From NCBI GenBank assembly GCA_012837155.1, contig CP051546.1:79724-143723 (forward strand): 64,000 nt of DNA, given 5' to 3'. Source of the DNA: Flavobacterium sp. Lineage in GTDB: Bacteria > Bacteroidota > Bacteroidia > Flavobacteriales > Flavobacteriaceae. Position 1 is the first letter of the stretch, and every line of letters starts with the position of its first letter. The notes beneath the pieces are model-generated. The model saw nothing but the letters and a program-made list of their open reading frames with translations, had not been told where the DNA came from and searched no databases. Shown here piece after piece: positions 8,675 to 16,223 of this stretch. The position numbers and the translations under genes are program-made.

Positions 8675-8911
8675 TTATTTTTTAGCTTCTTCGATGTAAG
8701 AAATCGCTTGACCTACGGTAGCAATGTTTTCTGCTTGATCGTCTGGGATTTGAATATCAAATTCTTTTTCGAATTCCATAATAAGCTCCACAGTGTCTAA
8801 TGAATCAGCTCCTAAATCATTAGTGAAGCTAGCTTCTGTTACAACTTCGTTTTCGTCAACACCTAATTTGTCTACGATAATCGCTTTTACTCTTGATGCA
8901 ATGTCTGACAT
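8675..8911 (-). CDS. acpP: acyl carrier protein
   Basis: 78 residues, acidic. The phosphopantetheine attachment serine is in [15 protein letters not shown] (around residue 38). It carries growing acyl chains for the Fab enzymes and lies directly upstream of fabF. Length and motif match canonical bacterial AcpP throughout. Confidence 0.98.
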   Translation of the reverse strand: MSDIASRVKAIIVDKLGVDENEVVTEASFTNDLGADSLDTVELIMEFEKEFDIQIPDDQAENIATVGQAISYIEEAKK

Positions 8912-8941
8912 AATCTTTAATTTTAAAATTTAATTTGTTGG

Positions 8942-8969
8942 CAAAAATAAAAAACTTTATTTTAAAACA
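8942..8969 (-). promoter_or_regulatory. putative acpP promoter
   Basis: Minus-strand TTG at 8969-8967, a 17-base spacer and TATTTTTG at 8949-8942, an exact match to the TAnnTTTG element. It lies 31 bases before the acpP start. Confidence 0.6.
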
Positions 8970-9088
8970 ACTATTTAGTTAATAAATGTGTCGACTAATT
9001 TATAAAATAAATTTAATAAAGACTACATAATGCTATTTATTACGACTTTTTATTCTTTTTTTTGCATAATTGAAACCAACAATAGATT

Positions 9089-9658
9089 ATGAATAAAATA
9101 GTAATTTTTGCTTCTGGATCGGGTACTAATGCCGAAAACATTATAAAACATTTTGAAAACAAAGACTGCGCAACGGTCGTTTCCATTTTTACCAATAATC
9201 CGAACGCCAAAGTGATTGAAAGAGCCCATAACTTAAAAGTGCCATCCGAAATTTTTTCAAAAGAAGAATTGCTAGACAGTAATGTATTACAAAAAATTAA
9301 TACCATCAAGCCTGATTGGATTATTCTTGCTGGATTTTTACTAAAATTACCTGAGACTATTATAAAACAATATCCCGACAAAATCATAAACATACATCCT
9401 GCTTTGCTACCAAAATTTGGTGGAAAAGGAATGTACGGCATGAATGTACATCAAGCTGTTGTCGAAAACAAAGAAAAAGAAACCGGAATTACCATTCATT
9501 TTGTGAATGAAAATTACGATGAAGGGAACATTATTTTTCAGAAAAAAGTAAGCGTTTTAACCTCAGATACTCCAGAAGTTGTTGCCGAAAAAATACACGA
9601 ACTCGAACAACGCTATTTTCCTGAAGTGATTGAAAAACTGATAACACATACATTATAA
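9089..9658 (+). CDS. purN: phosphoribosylglycinamide formyltransferase
   Basis: 189 residues. FASGSGTNAENII at the N-terminus is the phosphate-binding loop. NIHPALLPKFGGKGMYG (about residues 101-117) contains the catalytic Asn and His, and the catalytic Asp is in NENYDEGNIIFQ. It transfers a formyl group from 10-formyl-THF to GAR in purine synthesis. Transcribed divergently from acpP; rnhA begins 2 bases after its stop. A PurF-type amidotransferase lies 3 kb downstream on the same strand. Confidence 0.96.
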   Translation: MNKIVIFASGSGTNAENIIKHFENKDCATVVSIFTNNPNAKVIERAHNLKVPSEIFSKEELLDSNVLQKINTIKPDWIILAGFLLKLPETIIKQYPDKIINIHPALLPKFGGKGMYGMNVHQAVVENKEKETGITIHFVNENYDEGNIIFQKKVSVLTSDTPEVVAEKIHELEQRYFPEVIEKLITHTL

Positions 9659-9660
9659 TC

Positions 9661-10145
9661 TTGAACGCTCCACACGACGTACATATTTATACAGATGGCG
9701 CTGCCAAAGGAAATCCTGGTCGCGGTGGCTATGGCGTTGTTATGGAACTCGTGGGAACACCTCATAAAAAAGAGTTTTATGAAGGTTTTCGACATACCAC
9801 AAATAACCGAATGGAATTATTAGCCGTAATTGTGGGTCTCGAAAAACTAAAAAAACCAAATATGAAAGTTTTAGTCATTTCGGATTCGAAATATGTAGTA
9901 GATTCTATTTTGAAAAAATGGGTTTTTGGTTGGGAGAAAAAAGGATTCACAGGCAAGAAAAACCCCGATTTATGGAAACGGTTTTTAATAATTTACAGAA
10001 AACATCAAGTCGATTTTAAATGGATAAAAGGACATAATAACCATCCTCAAACGAACGTTGCGATGAATTGGCAGTTTTTGCATCCAATCAAAAAAACCTT
10101 TCCGTGGATGATTTTTATGAGAAGGAAGACGAGAAATTGTTGTAG
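9661..10145 (+). CDS. rnhA: ribonuclease HI, first (full-length) copy, frame broken by one base
   Basis: Starts with TTG at 9661, two bases after purN; no ATG is available before the first conserved residues HIYTDGAAKGNPG. Catalytic acidic residues are visible in YTDGAA, NNRMELLAV and ISDSKYVVD. The frame shifts at about 10050, where CTCAAACG replaces CTCAAAACG of the two other copies, removing the CDELAVFA segment with the last active-site Asp. With one A restored it ends KEDEKLL at 10145. It degrades RNA in RNA-DNA hybrids. Its last 290 bases recur at 10826-11119 and its last 100 at 11848-11956. Confidence 0.88.
9835..10126 (+). repeat. rnhA 3' segment, copy 1 of 3
   Basis: This segment, from GGTCTCGAAAAACT onward, is nearly identical to 10826-11119. 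Its final part also matches 11848-11940. The copies differ by scattered silent substitutions (for example ATTTTG against GTTTTG), so they are homologous alleles rather than a very recent tandem duplication. Confidence 0.9.
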
Positions 10146-10168
10146 CTATGAATTAATTTGTAAATTTG
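10140..10168 (+). promoter_or_regulatory. putative promoter of toxin-antitoxin module 1
   Basis: TTG at 10140-10142, an 18-base spacer and TAAATTTG at 10161-10168 match the Bacteroidetes promoter pattern. The -33 element lies in the final codons of rnhA, so the module relies on host-gene sequence for its promoter. Confidence 0.5.
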
Positions 10169-10183
10169 TTTAAATCCCTGATT

Positions 10184-10432
10184 ATGATTGAGCAAACTTT
10201 AACTCCAAAAAACAAAATTGTGAATCTTTCTTTTGAGATTCCAAAAAATCTTGTGGGCAAACCCTTAAAAGTTTTTATTGATTTCAAAAAAGACGACGAC
10301 GAGCAAGAAATGACTCAAGAAGATTTTTTGAAATGGATTGACGAAGCCGAAAAATCGCCAACAATGTCTTTAGAAACATTTAATGAAAGATGGAAAAAGA
10401 AAGAAATGGAGATTTTAAATCGTATTCGTTAA
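10184..10432 (+). CDS. antitoxin-like protein, module 1
   Basis: 82 residues from ATG 10184, chosen over the in-frame ATG at 10166 because the latter overlaps the likely promoter. It begins MIEQTLTPKNKIVNLSFEIP, has an acidic middle (KKDDDEQEMTQEDF) and a basic C-terminal helix. No DNA-binding fold is recognised. It is called an antitoxin because it is small, acidic, and its end overlaps the start of a ParE/RelE-like gene by 43 bases, the usual antitoxin-first arrangement. Confidence 0.65.
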   Translation: MIEQTLTPKNKIVNLSFEIPKNLVGKPLKVFIDFKKDDDEQEMTQEDFLKWIDEAEKSPTMSLETFNERWKKKEMEILNRIR

Positions 10433-10731
10433 TTATTTCAGACAAATATTATTCCGATTTAGATCAAATTGCCGATTATATTGAATTTACAAAGTTCCAA
10501 CCGCTTAATGCCGTAAAAGTTACAAGAGGTATCAATGCTACAATGAATAAAATCATCTTGAATCCAACCATTTACTCCGAATGCGAAAACATTCCAACAA
10601 AATCTAAAATTTATCGCGAAGCAGGGTACAAATCTTGGTTAATTGTCCTTAAAATCAAAGGAGATTTAATTACAATTTTGGGTGTTTTGAGCGGAAAAAG
10701 AAAGCCTTCAAGGTTCATAAAAATTAAATGA
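10390..10731 (+). CDS. ParE/RelE-family toxin, module 1
   Basis: 113 residues including a short lead-in. The body has ParE/RelE plasmid-stabilisation features: ISDKYYSDLDQIADYIEF near the start, then a C-terminal YREAGYKSWLIVLKIKGDLITILGVLSGKR hairpin region. ParE poisons gyrase and RelE cuts mRNA; which applies here cannot be told from sequence. It overlaps the antitoxin by 43 bases. The gene ends about 95 bases before the second rnhA fragment. Confidence 0.75.
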   Translation: MEKERNGDFKSYSLIISDKYYSDLDQIADYIEFTKFQPLNAVKVTRGINATMNKIILNPTIYSECENIPTKSKIYREAGYKSWLIVLKIKGDLITILGVLSGKRKPSRFIKIK

Positions 10732-10749
10732 TATTTTTCTAAATAAACA

Positions 10750-10827
10750 TTACTTCCTCATTTTCAACAACTCATTATATTCTTCCAGTAAATTCAAGTA
10801 CTTGTTTTTCCAGTACTCTGCATCTGG
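10750..10827 (-). pseudogene. C-terminal remnant of an XRE-type regulator-like gene
   Basis: The minus strand reads RPDAEYWKNKYLNLLEEY then NELLKMRK and a stop at 10750-10752. This coiled tail resembles C-termini of Bacteroidetes helix-turn-helix regulators of toxin-antitoxin type (inference from memory). It is cut off exactly where the second rnhA segment begins (10826), so upstream codons run into antisense rnhA. It marks the recombination edge of the insert. Confidence 0.45.
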
Positions 10828-11146
10828 TCTCGAAAAACTGAAAAACCCAAATATGAAAGTTTTAGTCATTTCGGATTCAAAATATGTAGTAGATTCTGTT
10901 TTGAAAAAATGGGTTTTTGGTTGGGAGAAAAAAGGATTCACAGGCAAGAAAAACCCCGATTTATGGAAACGGTTTTTAATAGTTTACAGAAAACATCAAG
11001 TCGATTTCAAATGGATAAAAGGACATAATAACCATCCTCAAAACGAACATTGCGATGAATTGGCAGTTTTTGCATCCAATCAAAAAGACCTTTCCGTGGA
11101 TGATTTTTATGAGAAAGAGGGCAATAAGCAGGGCATTCGCTTTTAA
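10826..11146 (+). pseudogene. rnhA 3' fragment, copy 2 of 3
   Basis: Encodes the C-terminal two thirds of RNase HI in one uninterrupted frame: ISDSKYVVDSVLKKWVFGW, then WIKGHNNHPQNEHCDELAV and DLSVDDFYEKE. It ends with a divergent NKQGIRF. It lacks the N-terminal YTDGAA and MELLAV active-site residues, so it cannot be an active enzyme alone. Homology to copy 1 starts abruptly at 10826. It separates the two toxin-antitoxin modules. Confidence 0.85.
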
Positions 11147-11292
11147 AAGTTAGCCACGAATGACACCAATTGTCACTAATTTTTATCAAATTTGAAATTG
11201 AATTACTCTAATTCTATCTGTTTTTTAGAATTCGTGTAATAAAAATTCCCTGAGAAGATAAGTTGTGATTTCAATCGCATTAATTTTTTCAG

Positions 11293-11300
11293 TAACTTTG
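11293..11300 (+). promoter_or_regulatory. putative -7 element of toxin-antitoxin module 2
   Basis: TAACTTTG matches TAnnTTTG, 22 bases before the antitoxin start. No TTG is found at the usual distance upstream, so support is partial. The 11147-11292 stretch otherwise holds a CACGAATnnCAC-type intergenic repeat and no gene. Confidence 0.35.
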
Positions 11301-11321
11301 AAAGCCTAAATAATTTCATTT

Positions 11322-11528
11322 ATGAAAATACTGATTGAAGTCCCAGATAATAAAGCCGTTTCTTTAATGGAAGTGCTTAATAGTATGTCTAATGTAAAAG
11401 TAAAACCTCTTACAGAAGCAAAGGCAATACTAATGAAAGAAATCAGAGAAGCTGTTGAGGAGATGAAGTTGATTAAATCAGGAAAAAAGAAAGCACATAA
11501 TGCAGAAGATTTTCTGAATGAGTTATAG
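11322..11528 (+). CDS. antitoxin-like protein, module 2
   Basis: 68 residues, MKILIEVPDNKAVSLMEVLN at the start, then a long charged helix (EIREAVEEMKLIKSGKKKAH) ending in AEDFLNEL. This layout is typical of small antitoxins paired with RelE/HigB toxins in Bacteroidetes. It overlaps the toxin gene by 11 bases. Assigned mainly by partner and layout. Confidence 0.7.
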   Translation: MKILIEVPDNKAVSLMEVLNSMSNVKVKPLTEAKAILMKEIREAVEEMKLIKSGKKKAHNAEDFLNEL

Positions 11529-11844
11529 TGTACAATCTATTGCAGTCTTTGAGAAACAGACTAAACGTCTTCTCAAAAAATATCCTTCCTTAAAAGTCGA
11601 ACTAATAAAATTAGTTCAATCTCTTAAACAAAATCCTGAACAAGGAACTTCAATTGGTAAATTTTGTTTCAAAATCCGTATTGCTATTGCTTCGAAAGGA
11701 AAAGGAAAAAGAGGCGGAGCAAGAGTAATTACCAATTTCATAATTACAGACAACACCGTTTATTTACTTTCTATTTATGATAAATCAGAAAAAGATAATC
11801 TTTCGGACAAAGAACTCCAAGAACTTTTAAAATATTTGCCATAA
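11518..11844 (+). CDS. RelE-family toxin, module 2
   Basis: 108 residues. FEKQTKRLLKKYPSLKVEL is the N-terminal helix, GTSIGKFCFKIRIAIASKGK a central strand, and GARVITNFIITDNTVYLLSIYDKS the core sheet ending in DLSDKELQELL-like residues. Such proteins cut mRNA in ribosomes. The gene is coupled to its antitoxin by overlap. The third rnhA fragment begins 4 bases after its stop, so the insert ends almost exactly at the toxin gene. Confidence 0.82.
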   Translation: MSYSVQSIAVFEKQTKRLLKKYPSLKVELIKLVQSLKQNPEQGTSIGKFCFKIRIAIASKGKGKRGGARVITNFIITDNTVYLLSIYDKSEKDNLSDKELQELLKYLP

Positions 11845-11847
11845 ACC

Positions 11848-11956
11848 ATAACCATCCTCAAAACGAACGTTGCGATGAATTGGCAGTTTTTGCATCCAAT
11901 CAAAAGACCTTTCCGTGGATGATTTTTATGAGAAGGAAGAAGCCCAACTTTTATAA
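11848..11956 (+). pseudogene. rnhA 3' fragment, copy 3 of 3
   Basis: Starts with ATAACCATCCTCAAAACG, shared with copies 1 and 2, and runs to a stop at 11954-11956 (ending EEAQLL). It encodes only the last 36 or so residues (NHPQNERCDELAVFA...). One A is missing in CAATCAAAAG compared with copy 2. This may be the original chromosomal 3' end of rnhA, since it is followed directly by the pfkB promoter. Confidence 0.8.
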
Positions 11957-11977
11957 AAACTTTGAGCGCTTCAACCT

Positions 11978-12008
11978 TTGCAACTCTAAAACTTATAAAC
12001 TATCTTTG
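11978..12008 (+). promoter_or_regulatory. putative promoter of the PfkB gene
   Basis: TTG at 11978-11980, a 20-base spacer and TATCTTTG at 12001-12008 match the Bacteroidetes consensus exactly. The start codon follows at 12032. Confidence 0.65.
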
Positions 12009-12031
12009 CCGCTTAATTCGAATCACACATA

Positions 12032-12955
12032 ATGAATAAATTATTGATTGTTGGCACCGTTGCTTTCGACGCTATTGAAACACCTTTTGGTAAAACAAAT
12101 AAAATTCTAGGTGGAGCAGGAACGTATATTGGCCTTTCGGCTGCTAATTTCGACATCGAATCTGCCATTGTTTCTGTAGTTGGAGATGATTTTCCACAAG
12201 AATATTTAGATTTATTAACCGATAGAAATGTAGACATTTCCGCCATTGAAGTCGTTAAAGGAGGAAAAACCTTTTTTTGGAGTGGCTTGTATCACAACGA
12301 TTTAAACTCCAGAGATACTTTGGTAACCGAATTGAATGTTTTAGCTGATTTTCAACCCAAAGTTCCTCAAAATTTCAAAACCGCCGATGTGGTCATGTTG
12401 GGAAATCTTCATCCTTTAGTACAAGCGAGCGTTTTAGACCAAATGAATACCAAACCAAAACTTGTAGTGCTCGATACGATGAACTTTTGGATGGATTGTG
12501 CTTTGACCGAATTGTTAGACGTAATCAAACGTGTAGACGTAATTACCATAAACGATGAAGAGGCACGACAACTTTCAGGAGAATATTCATTAGTAAAAGC
12601 AGCCGCTAAAATTCACGCAATGGGGCCAAAATTCGTTGTAATTAAAAAAGGAGAACACGGCGCTTTGTTGTTTCATGACAGTCAAATTTTCTTCGCTCCA
12701 GCTTTGCCATTAGAAGAAGTTTTTGACCCAACGGGAGCGGGAGATACTTTTGCTGGAGGATTTGCTGGATTTATTACCCAAAGCGGAAACGCATCGTTCG
12801 AAAATATGAAAAATGCCATCATATATGGTTCTAATCTAGCCTCTTTTTGTGTAGAAAAATTTGGAACTGAAAGAATGGTAATCCTTGACAAAGAGGAAGT
12901 TGTTGCGCGATTAAGACAGTTTAAATCGCTAACACAATTTGATATAGAACTATAA
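12032..12955 (+). CDS. PfkB-family carbohydrate/nucleoside kinase
   Basis: 307 residues. The N-terminal GGAGTYIGLSAANF and the C-terminal DPTGAGDTFAGGFAGF (with the catalytic Asp) are the two ribokinase signatures. The substrate cannot be named. Its position directly before a PurF-type amidotransferase suggests a nucleoside or ribose-related substrate, but this is inference. A terminator hairpin lies between the two genes. Confidence 0.88.
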   Translation: MNKLLIVGTVAFDAIETPFGKTNKILGGAGTYIGLSAANFDIESAIVSVVGDDFPQEYLDLLTDRNVDISAIEVVKGGKTFFWSGLYHNDLNSRDTLVTELNVLADFQPKVPQNFKTADVVMLGNLHPLVQASVLDQMNTKPKLVVLDTMNFWMDCALTELLDVIKRVDVITINDEEARQLSGEYSLVKAAAKIHAMGPKFVVIKKGEHGALLFHDSQIFFAPALPLEEVFDPTGAGDTFAGGFAGFITQSGNASFENMKNAIIYGSNLASFCVEKFGTERMVILDKEEVVARLRQFKSLTQFDIEL

Positions 12956-12967
12956 TTTATAATACTC

Positions 12968-12992
12968 AAGCCCTAGAAATGGGGCTTTTTTT
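12968..12992 (+). terminator. terminator after the PfkB gene
   Basis: AAGCCC (12968-12973) pairs with GGGCTT (12982-12987) and is followed by a T-run. Confidence 0.75.
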
Positions 12993-13015
12993 AATCAAAA
13001 TAACGACACAACACC

Positions 13016-14914
13016 ATGAGCGACGCAATTAAACACGAATGTGGCATTGCCCTTTTAAGATTAAAAAAACCGTTAGAATTCTACAAAGAAAAATACGGAA
13101 CCGCTTTCTACGGGATTCAAAAAATGTATCTCTTAATGGAAAAGCAACACAACCGTGGTCAAGATGGAGCAGGTTTTGCAAGCATCAAACTCGATGTAGA
13201 ACCAGGCGAAAGATATATCAGTCGAGTACGTTCGAACGATTCACAGCCTATTCAGGATGTTTTTGCTCAAATTAATGACCGAATTAACGAAGAATTAACC
13301 TCTCACCCAGAATATTTAGATGATGTAGCCTTACAAAAAAAGAACATTCCTTATCTAGGCGAATTATTTTTGGGACATGTTCGGTATGGTACTTTTGGAA
13401 AAAACAGCATCGAAAGTGTTCATCCCTTTTTAAGACAAAGCAATTGGATGCACCGAAATCTGATTTTGGCTGGAAATTTTAATATGACTAATGTAAAAGA
13501 GCTTTTTCAAAACTTAGTCGAGCTAGGACAACATCCTAAAGAAATGGCCGATACCGTTACTGTAATGGAAAAAATAGGTCATTTTCTAGACAAAGAAGTG
13601 ATGCAATTGTATCAAGATTGCAAAGCATTAGGCTTGTCTAAACGCGAAGCCTCTCCTGTAATTGCCGAAAAACTAGATGTTGCCAAAATCTTGGCAAGAT
13701 CATCCAAAAATCTCGATGGAGGTTATGCCATGGCAGGACTTTTGGGACACGGAGACGCTTTTGTTTTTAGAGATTCGGCAGGAATTCGCCCAGCCTATTT
13801 TTATGAAGATGATGAAATTGTGGTAGTAGCCTCAGAGCGACCCGTTATTCAAACGGTATTTAATGTTCCTTTCGAAAAAGTACAAGAAATTAATCCTGGA
13901 AGCGCCTTAATTATAAAGAAAAACGGAATCGTTACCATGCAAGAAATTCTTGTGCCAACCGTTAAAAAAGCATGTTCGTTCGAACGAATTTATTTTTCTC
14001 GAGGTAGCGATGCTGAAATTTATCAAGAAAGAAAAAATTTGGGTAAATTAATTCTTCCAGCAGTTTTAAAAGCAATCAATGACGATACCGACAATACTGT
14101 TTTTTCTTATATTCCTAATACCGCCGAAACTTCATTCTACGGAATGGTCGAAGCAGCTCAAGATTTTTTGAATCAAAGGAAAAACAATTATATTCTGGAA
14201 AACAGAAAAAAATTAACCAAAGAAAAACTAGAAGAAATCCTTTCGGTAAAAATCAGAACCGAAAAAGTTGCCATAAAAGATGCAAAATTGCGAACTTTCA
14301 TTACCGAAGATAGTAGCCGAGATGATTTAGTTGCCCACGTATATGATGTAACTTACGGAGTCATAAAACCAACCGATAATTTAGTCATTATTGACGACAG
14401 CATCGTTAGAGGAACGACACTCAAAATGAGTATCATCAAAATGATGGATCGTTTAAAACCAAAAAGTATTGTCGTTGTTTCTTCGGCACCACAAATTCGT
14501 TATCCTGATTGTTACGGAATTGACATGGCAAAATTAGAAGGGCTGGTTGCATTTCGAGCGGCGTTAGAACTTTTAAAAGACAGGAATTTGTATCATACTG
14601 TCGATGAAGTTTATGTGAAATGCAAAGAACAGGAAAATTTAAAAGATCATGAAGTGGTTAATTTTGTTACCGAAATCTATGCACCATTCCAGCCACAGGA
14701 AATTTCAGATAAAATAGCGCAACTTTTGAGCTCCCCAGAAATTAATGCCGAAGTAAAAATAATTTTTCAAACAGTTGAGGATTTACACATCGCTTGTCCA
14801 AAGAATTTAGGGGATTGGTATTTCACGGGAGACTATCCAACTCCAGGAGGTAATCGGGTTGTGAATAAGGCATTTATGAATTTTTATGAAGGCAAAGATG
14901 CAAGAGCTTATTAA
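13016..14914 (+). CDS. amidophosphoribosyltransferase (PurF-type, long form)
   Basis: 632 residues, longer than the roughly 470-510 of classical PurF. The N-terminal glutaminase domain starts MSDAIKHECGIALLRL, with Cys9 as the likely nucleophile; LGHVRYGTFG and LAGNFNMTN follow. The PRTase domain has LVIIDDSIVRGTTLKMS around residue 460. Between the domains is an extra segment near YIPNTAETSFYGMVEAAQ, and the C-terminus is extended with PTPGGNRVVNKAF. The family catalyses the first step of purine synthesis. Flavobacteria often carry this long paralogue in addition to a standard purF; I cannot see whether one exists elsewhere. Confidence 0.87.
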   Translation: MSDAIKHECGIALLRLKKPLEFYKEKYGTAFYGIQKMYLLMEKQHNRGQDGAGFASIKLDVEPGERYISRVRSNDSQPIQDVFAQINDRINEELTSHPEYLDDVALQKKNIPYLGELFLGHVRYGTFGKNSIESVHPFLRQSNWMHRNLILAGNFNMTNVKELFQNLVELGQHPKEMADTVTVMEKIGHFLDKEVMQLYQDCKALGLSKREASPVIAEKLDVAKILARSSKNLDGGYAMAGLLGHGDAFVFRDSAGIRPAYFYEDDEIVVVASERPVIQTVFNVPFEKVQEINPGSALIIKKNGIVTMQEILVPTVKKACSFERIYFSRGSDAEIYQERKNLGKLILPAVLKAINDDTDNTVFSYIPNTAETSFYGMVEAAQDFLNQRKNNYILENRKKLTKEKLEEILSVKIRTEKVAIKDAKLRTFITEDSSRDDLVAHVYDVTYGVIKPTDNLVIIDDSIVRGTTLKMSIIKMMDRLKPKSIVVVSSAPQIRYPDCYGIDMAKLEGLVAFRAALELLKDRNLYHTVDEVYVKCKEQENLKDHEVVNFVTEIYAPFQPQEISDKIAQLLSSPEINAEVKIIFQTVEDLHIACPKNLGDWYFTGDYPTPGGNRVVNKAFMNFYEGKDARAY

Positions 14915-15044
14915 AAAACATCATTATTAAGTATTTCGTCGGCTATTATCGTATTTCGTCTAATTTATTTGTCGAAAGCGAATTGACAATGTACCTTTGA
15001 TGTACCATAATTTTAGTAGGTTAAGTTTATGGTAGATTTGGGGC

Positions 15045-15074
15045 AAAAAGGGTGAAAGCAATTTCACCTTTTTT
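15045..15074 (+). terminator. terminator after the amidotransferase
   Basis: GGTGAAA (15051-15057) pairs with TTTCACC (15062-15068), flanked by A-run and T-run, giving a bidirectional terminator shape. It sits between the plus-strand amidotransferase and minus-strand lspA. The rest of 14915-15139 shows only two copies of a TATTTCGTC word. Confidence 0.75.
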
Positions 15075-15139
15075 ATTGGAACAAAGTCAAGCTTCTGCAA
15101 AACAGAAACTTACACTACAATCAATCCCAAAAACAACTC

Positions 15140-15750
15140 CTAATAATGGTGGTAGCGAAACGCTTTTCTGTTGAAAACTATCAAAATTCCAACTCCCGTA
15201 GAAATAGCCATATCGGCAATGTTGAAAATAGCATTGAAGAATTTAAAGTGTTGTCCTCCCAAAAATGGTAACCAACTTGGCAAGTTTCCTTCAAACAAAG
15301 GAAAATACAACATATCGACCACTTTACCATGAAACCAAGTTCCATAAGGATTGGTCGTAAATAAAGTAGCCAAATGACCATAGCTGTCATCGAAAATTAC
15401 ACCATAAAAAACAGAGTCGATAATGTTGCCAAAAGCTCCTGCAAAAATCAATGCAATAGCAACAATCAGGTGATTTGAACTATGTCTTCTTTCGACAGAA
15501 TCCCAAAGCCAATACCCAATTCCCGTCACAGCAACTAAGCGAAAAACCGTGAGAAATAATTTCCCGTACAATCCGGGAATTACTGTTCCCCAAGCCATTC
15601 CTTCGTTCTCTATTAGCAGAATTTTAAACCAACTCGTCACGTCAATTTGTCCACTTTCACCATAGATGAAATTGGTTTTAATGTATATTTTGGTAACTTG
15701 ATCAACAACTAATATAATAAAATTATCAGGTAGGCTTTTCGTAAATTCAT
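15140..15750 (-). CDS. lspA: lipoprotein signal peptidase, frame broken by one base
   Basis: The longest uninterrupted frame begins at a GTG (15640) and lacks the first membrane helix. Upstream, the ATG at 15748-15750 encodes MNLRKAYLII, and restoring one T in the TTTT run near 15719 gives VVDQVTKIYIKTNF joined to the rest (about 203 residues). Catalytic-region motifs are visible: GAFGNIIDSVFYGVIFD with the first Asp, and FNIADMAISTGV with the second. It cleaves signal peptides of prolipoproteins in the inner membrane. Loss would be lethal in most Gram-negative bacteria, supporting a sequencing error. Confidence 0.9.
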
Positions 15751-15787
15751 TTTCTAAATTTTAATGCGCAAAAATACTGTTATTTTC

Positions 15788-15814
15788 TAAAAAAAACGCC
15801 CCATAAGGAGCGTT
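15788..15814 (-). terminator. terminator after the DksA-like gene
   Basis: On the minus strand AACGCTCC pairs with GGGGCGTT (arms 15807-15814 and 15795-15802) and is followed by a T-run from the A-run at 15788-15796. It lies between the dksA-like gene and lspA. Confidence 0.75.
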
Positions 15815-15835
15815 AATTGCTTTGTGTTGCGTGAA

Positions 15836-16216
15836 TTATCGTTGCATATTTTTAGCTTCGATACTCATTGTAGCGTGAGGAACAATCATTAATCTCTCTT
15901 TACTGATTAATTTTCCTGTCACTTTACAAACACCATAGGTTTTGTTTTCTACACGGAAAAGCGCATTCTTCAAATCACGAATGAATTTCTCTTGACGAAT
16001 AGCCAGTTGCGAATTGGCCTCCTTCGACATGGTCTCGCTTCCTTCTTCAAAGGCTTTAAAAGTAGGCGAAGTGTCGTCGGTTCCGTTGTTTAAATCATTC
16101 ATATAAGCACTTTTGATTAAATCCAAATCAGCCTGTGCTTTGTTAATTTTTTTAAGTATTAATTCTTTGAACTCGGCTAAATCAGCGTCTGAGTATCTTG
16201 CAATTTCATCTGTCAT
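15836..16216 (-). CDS. TraR/DksA-family regulator with degenerate zinc finger
   Basis: 126 residues. A long coiled-coil N-terminal half (LAEFKELILKKINKAQADLDL) leads to a C-terminal module YGVCKVTGKLISKERLMIVPHAT. Classical DksA has four cysteines here; only one is present. The fold is recognisable from the CxxTGKxIxxxRL pattern, common in Bacteroidetes members. DksA relatives bind RNA polymerase in the secondary channel and modulate promoters with ppGpp. It starts 7 bases after ileS on the minus strand, so the two are probably co-transcribed. Confidence 0.87.
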   Translation of the reverse strand: MTDEIARYSDADLAEFKELILKKINKAQADLDLIKSAYMNDLNNGTDDTSPTFKAFEEGSETMSKEANSQLAIRQEKFIRDLKNALFRVENKTYGVCKVTGKLISKERLMIVPHATMSIEAKNMQR

Positions 16217-16223
16217 TTTCTTA

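Noticed and set aside
10750-10947. A complete 65-residue minus-strand gene between the toxin-antitoxin modules
   Set aside because: Its first 39 codons are antisense to the rnhA fragment; only the last 26 codons look like real protein, so it is kept as a remnant.
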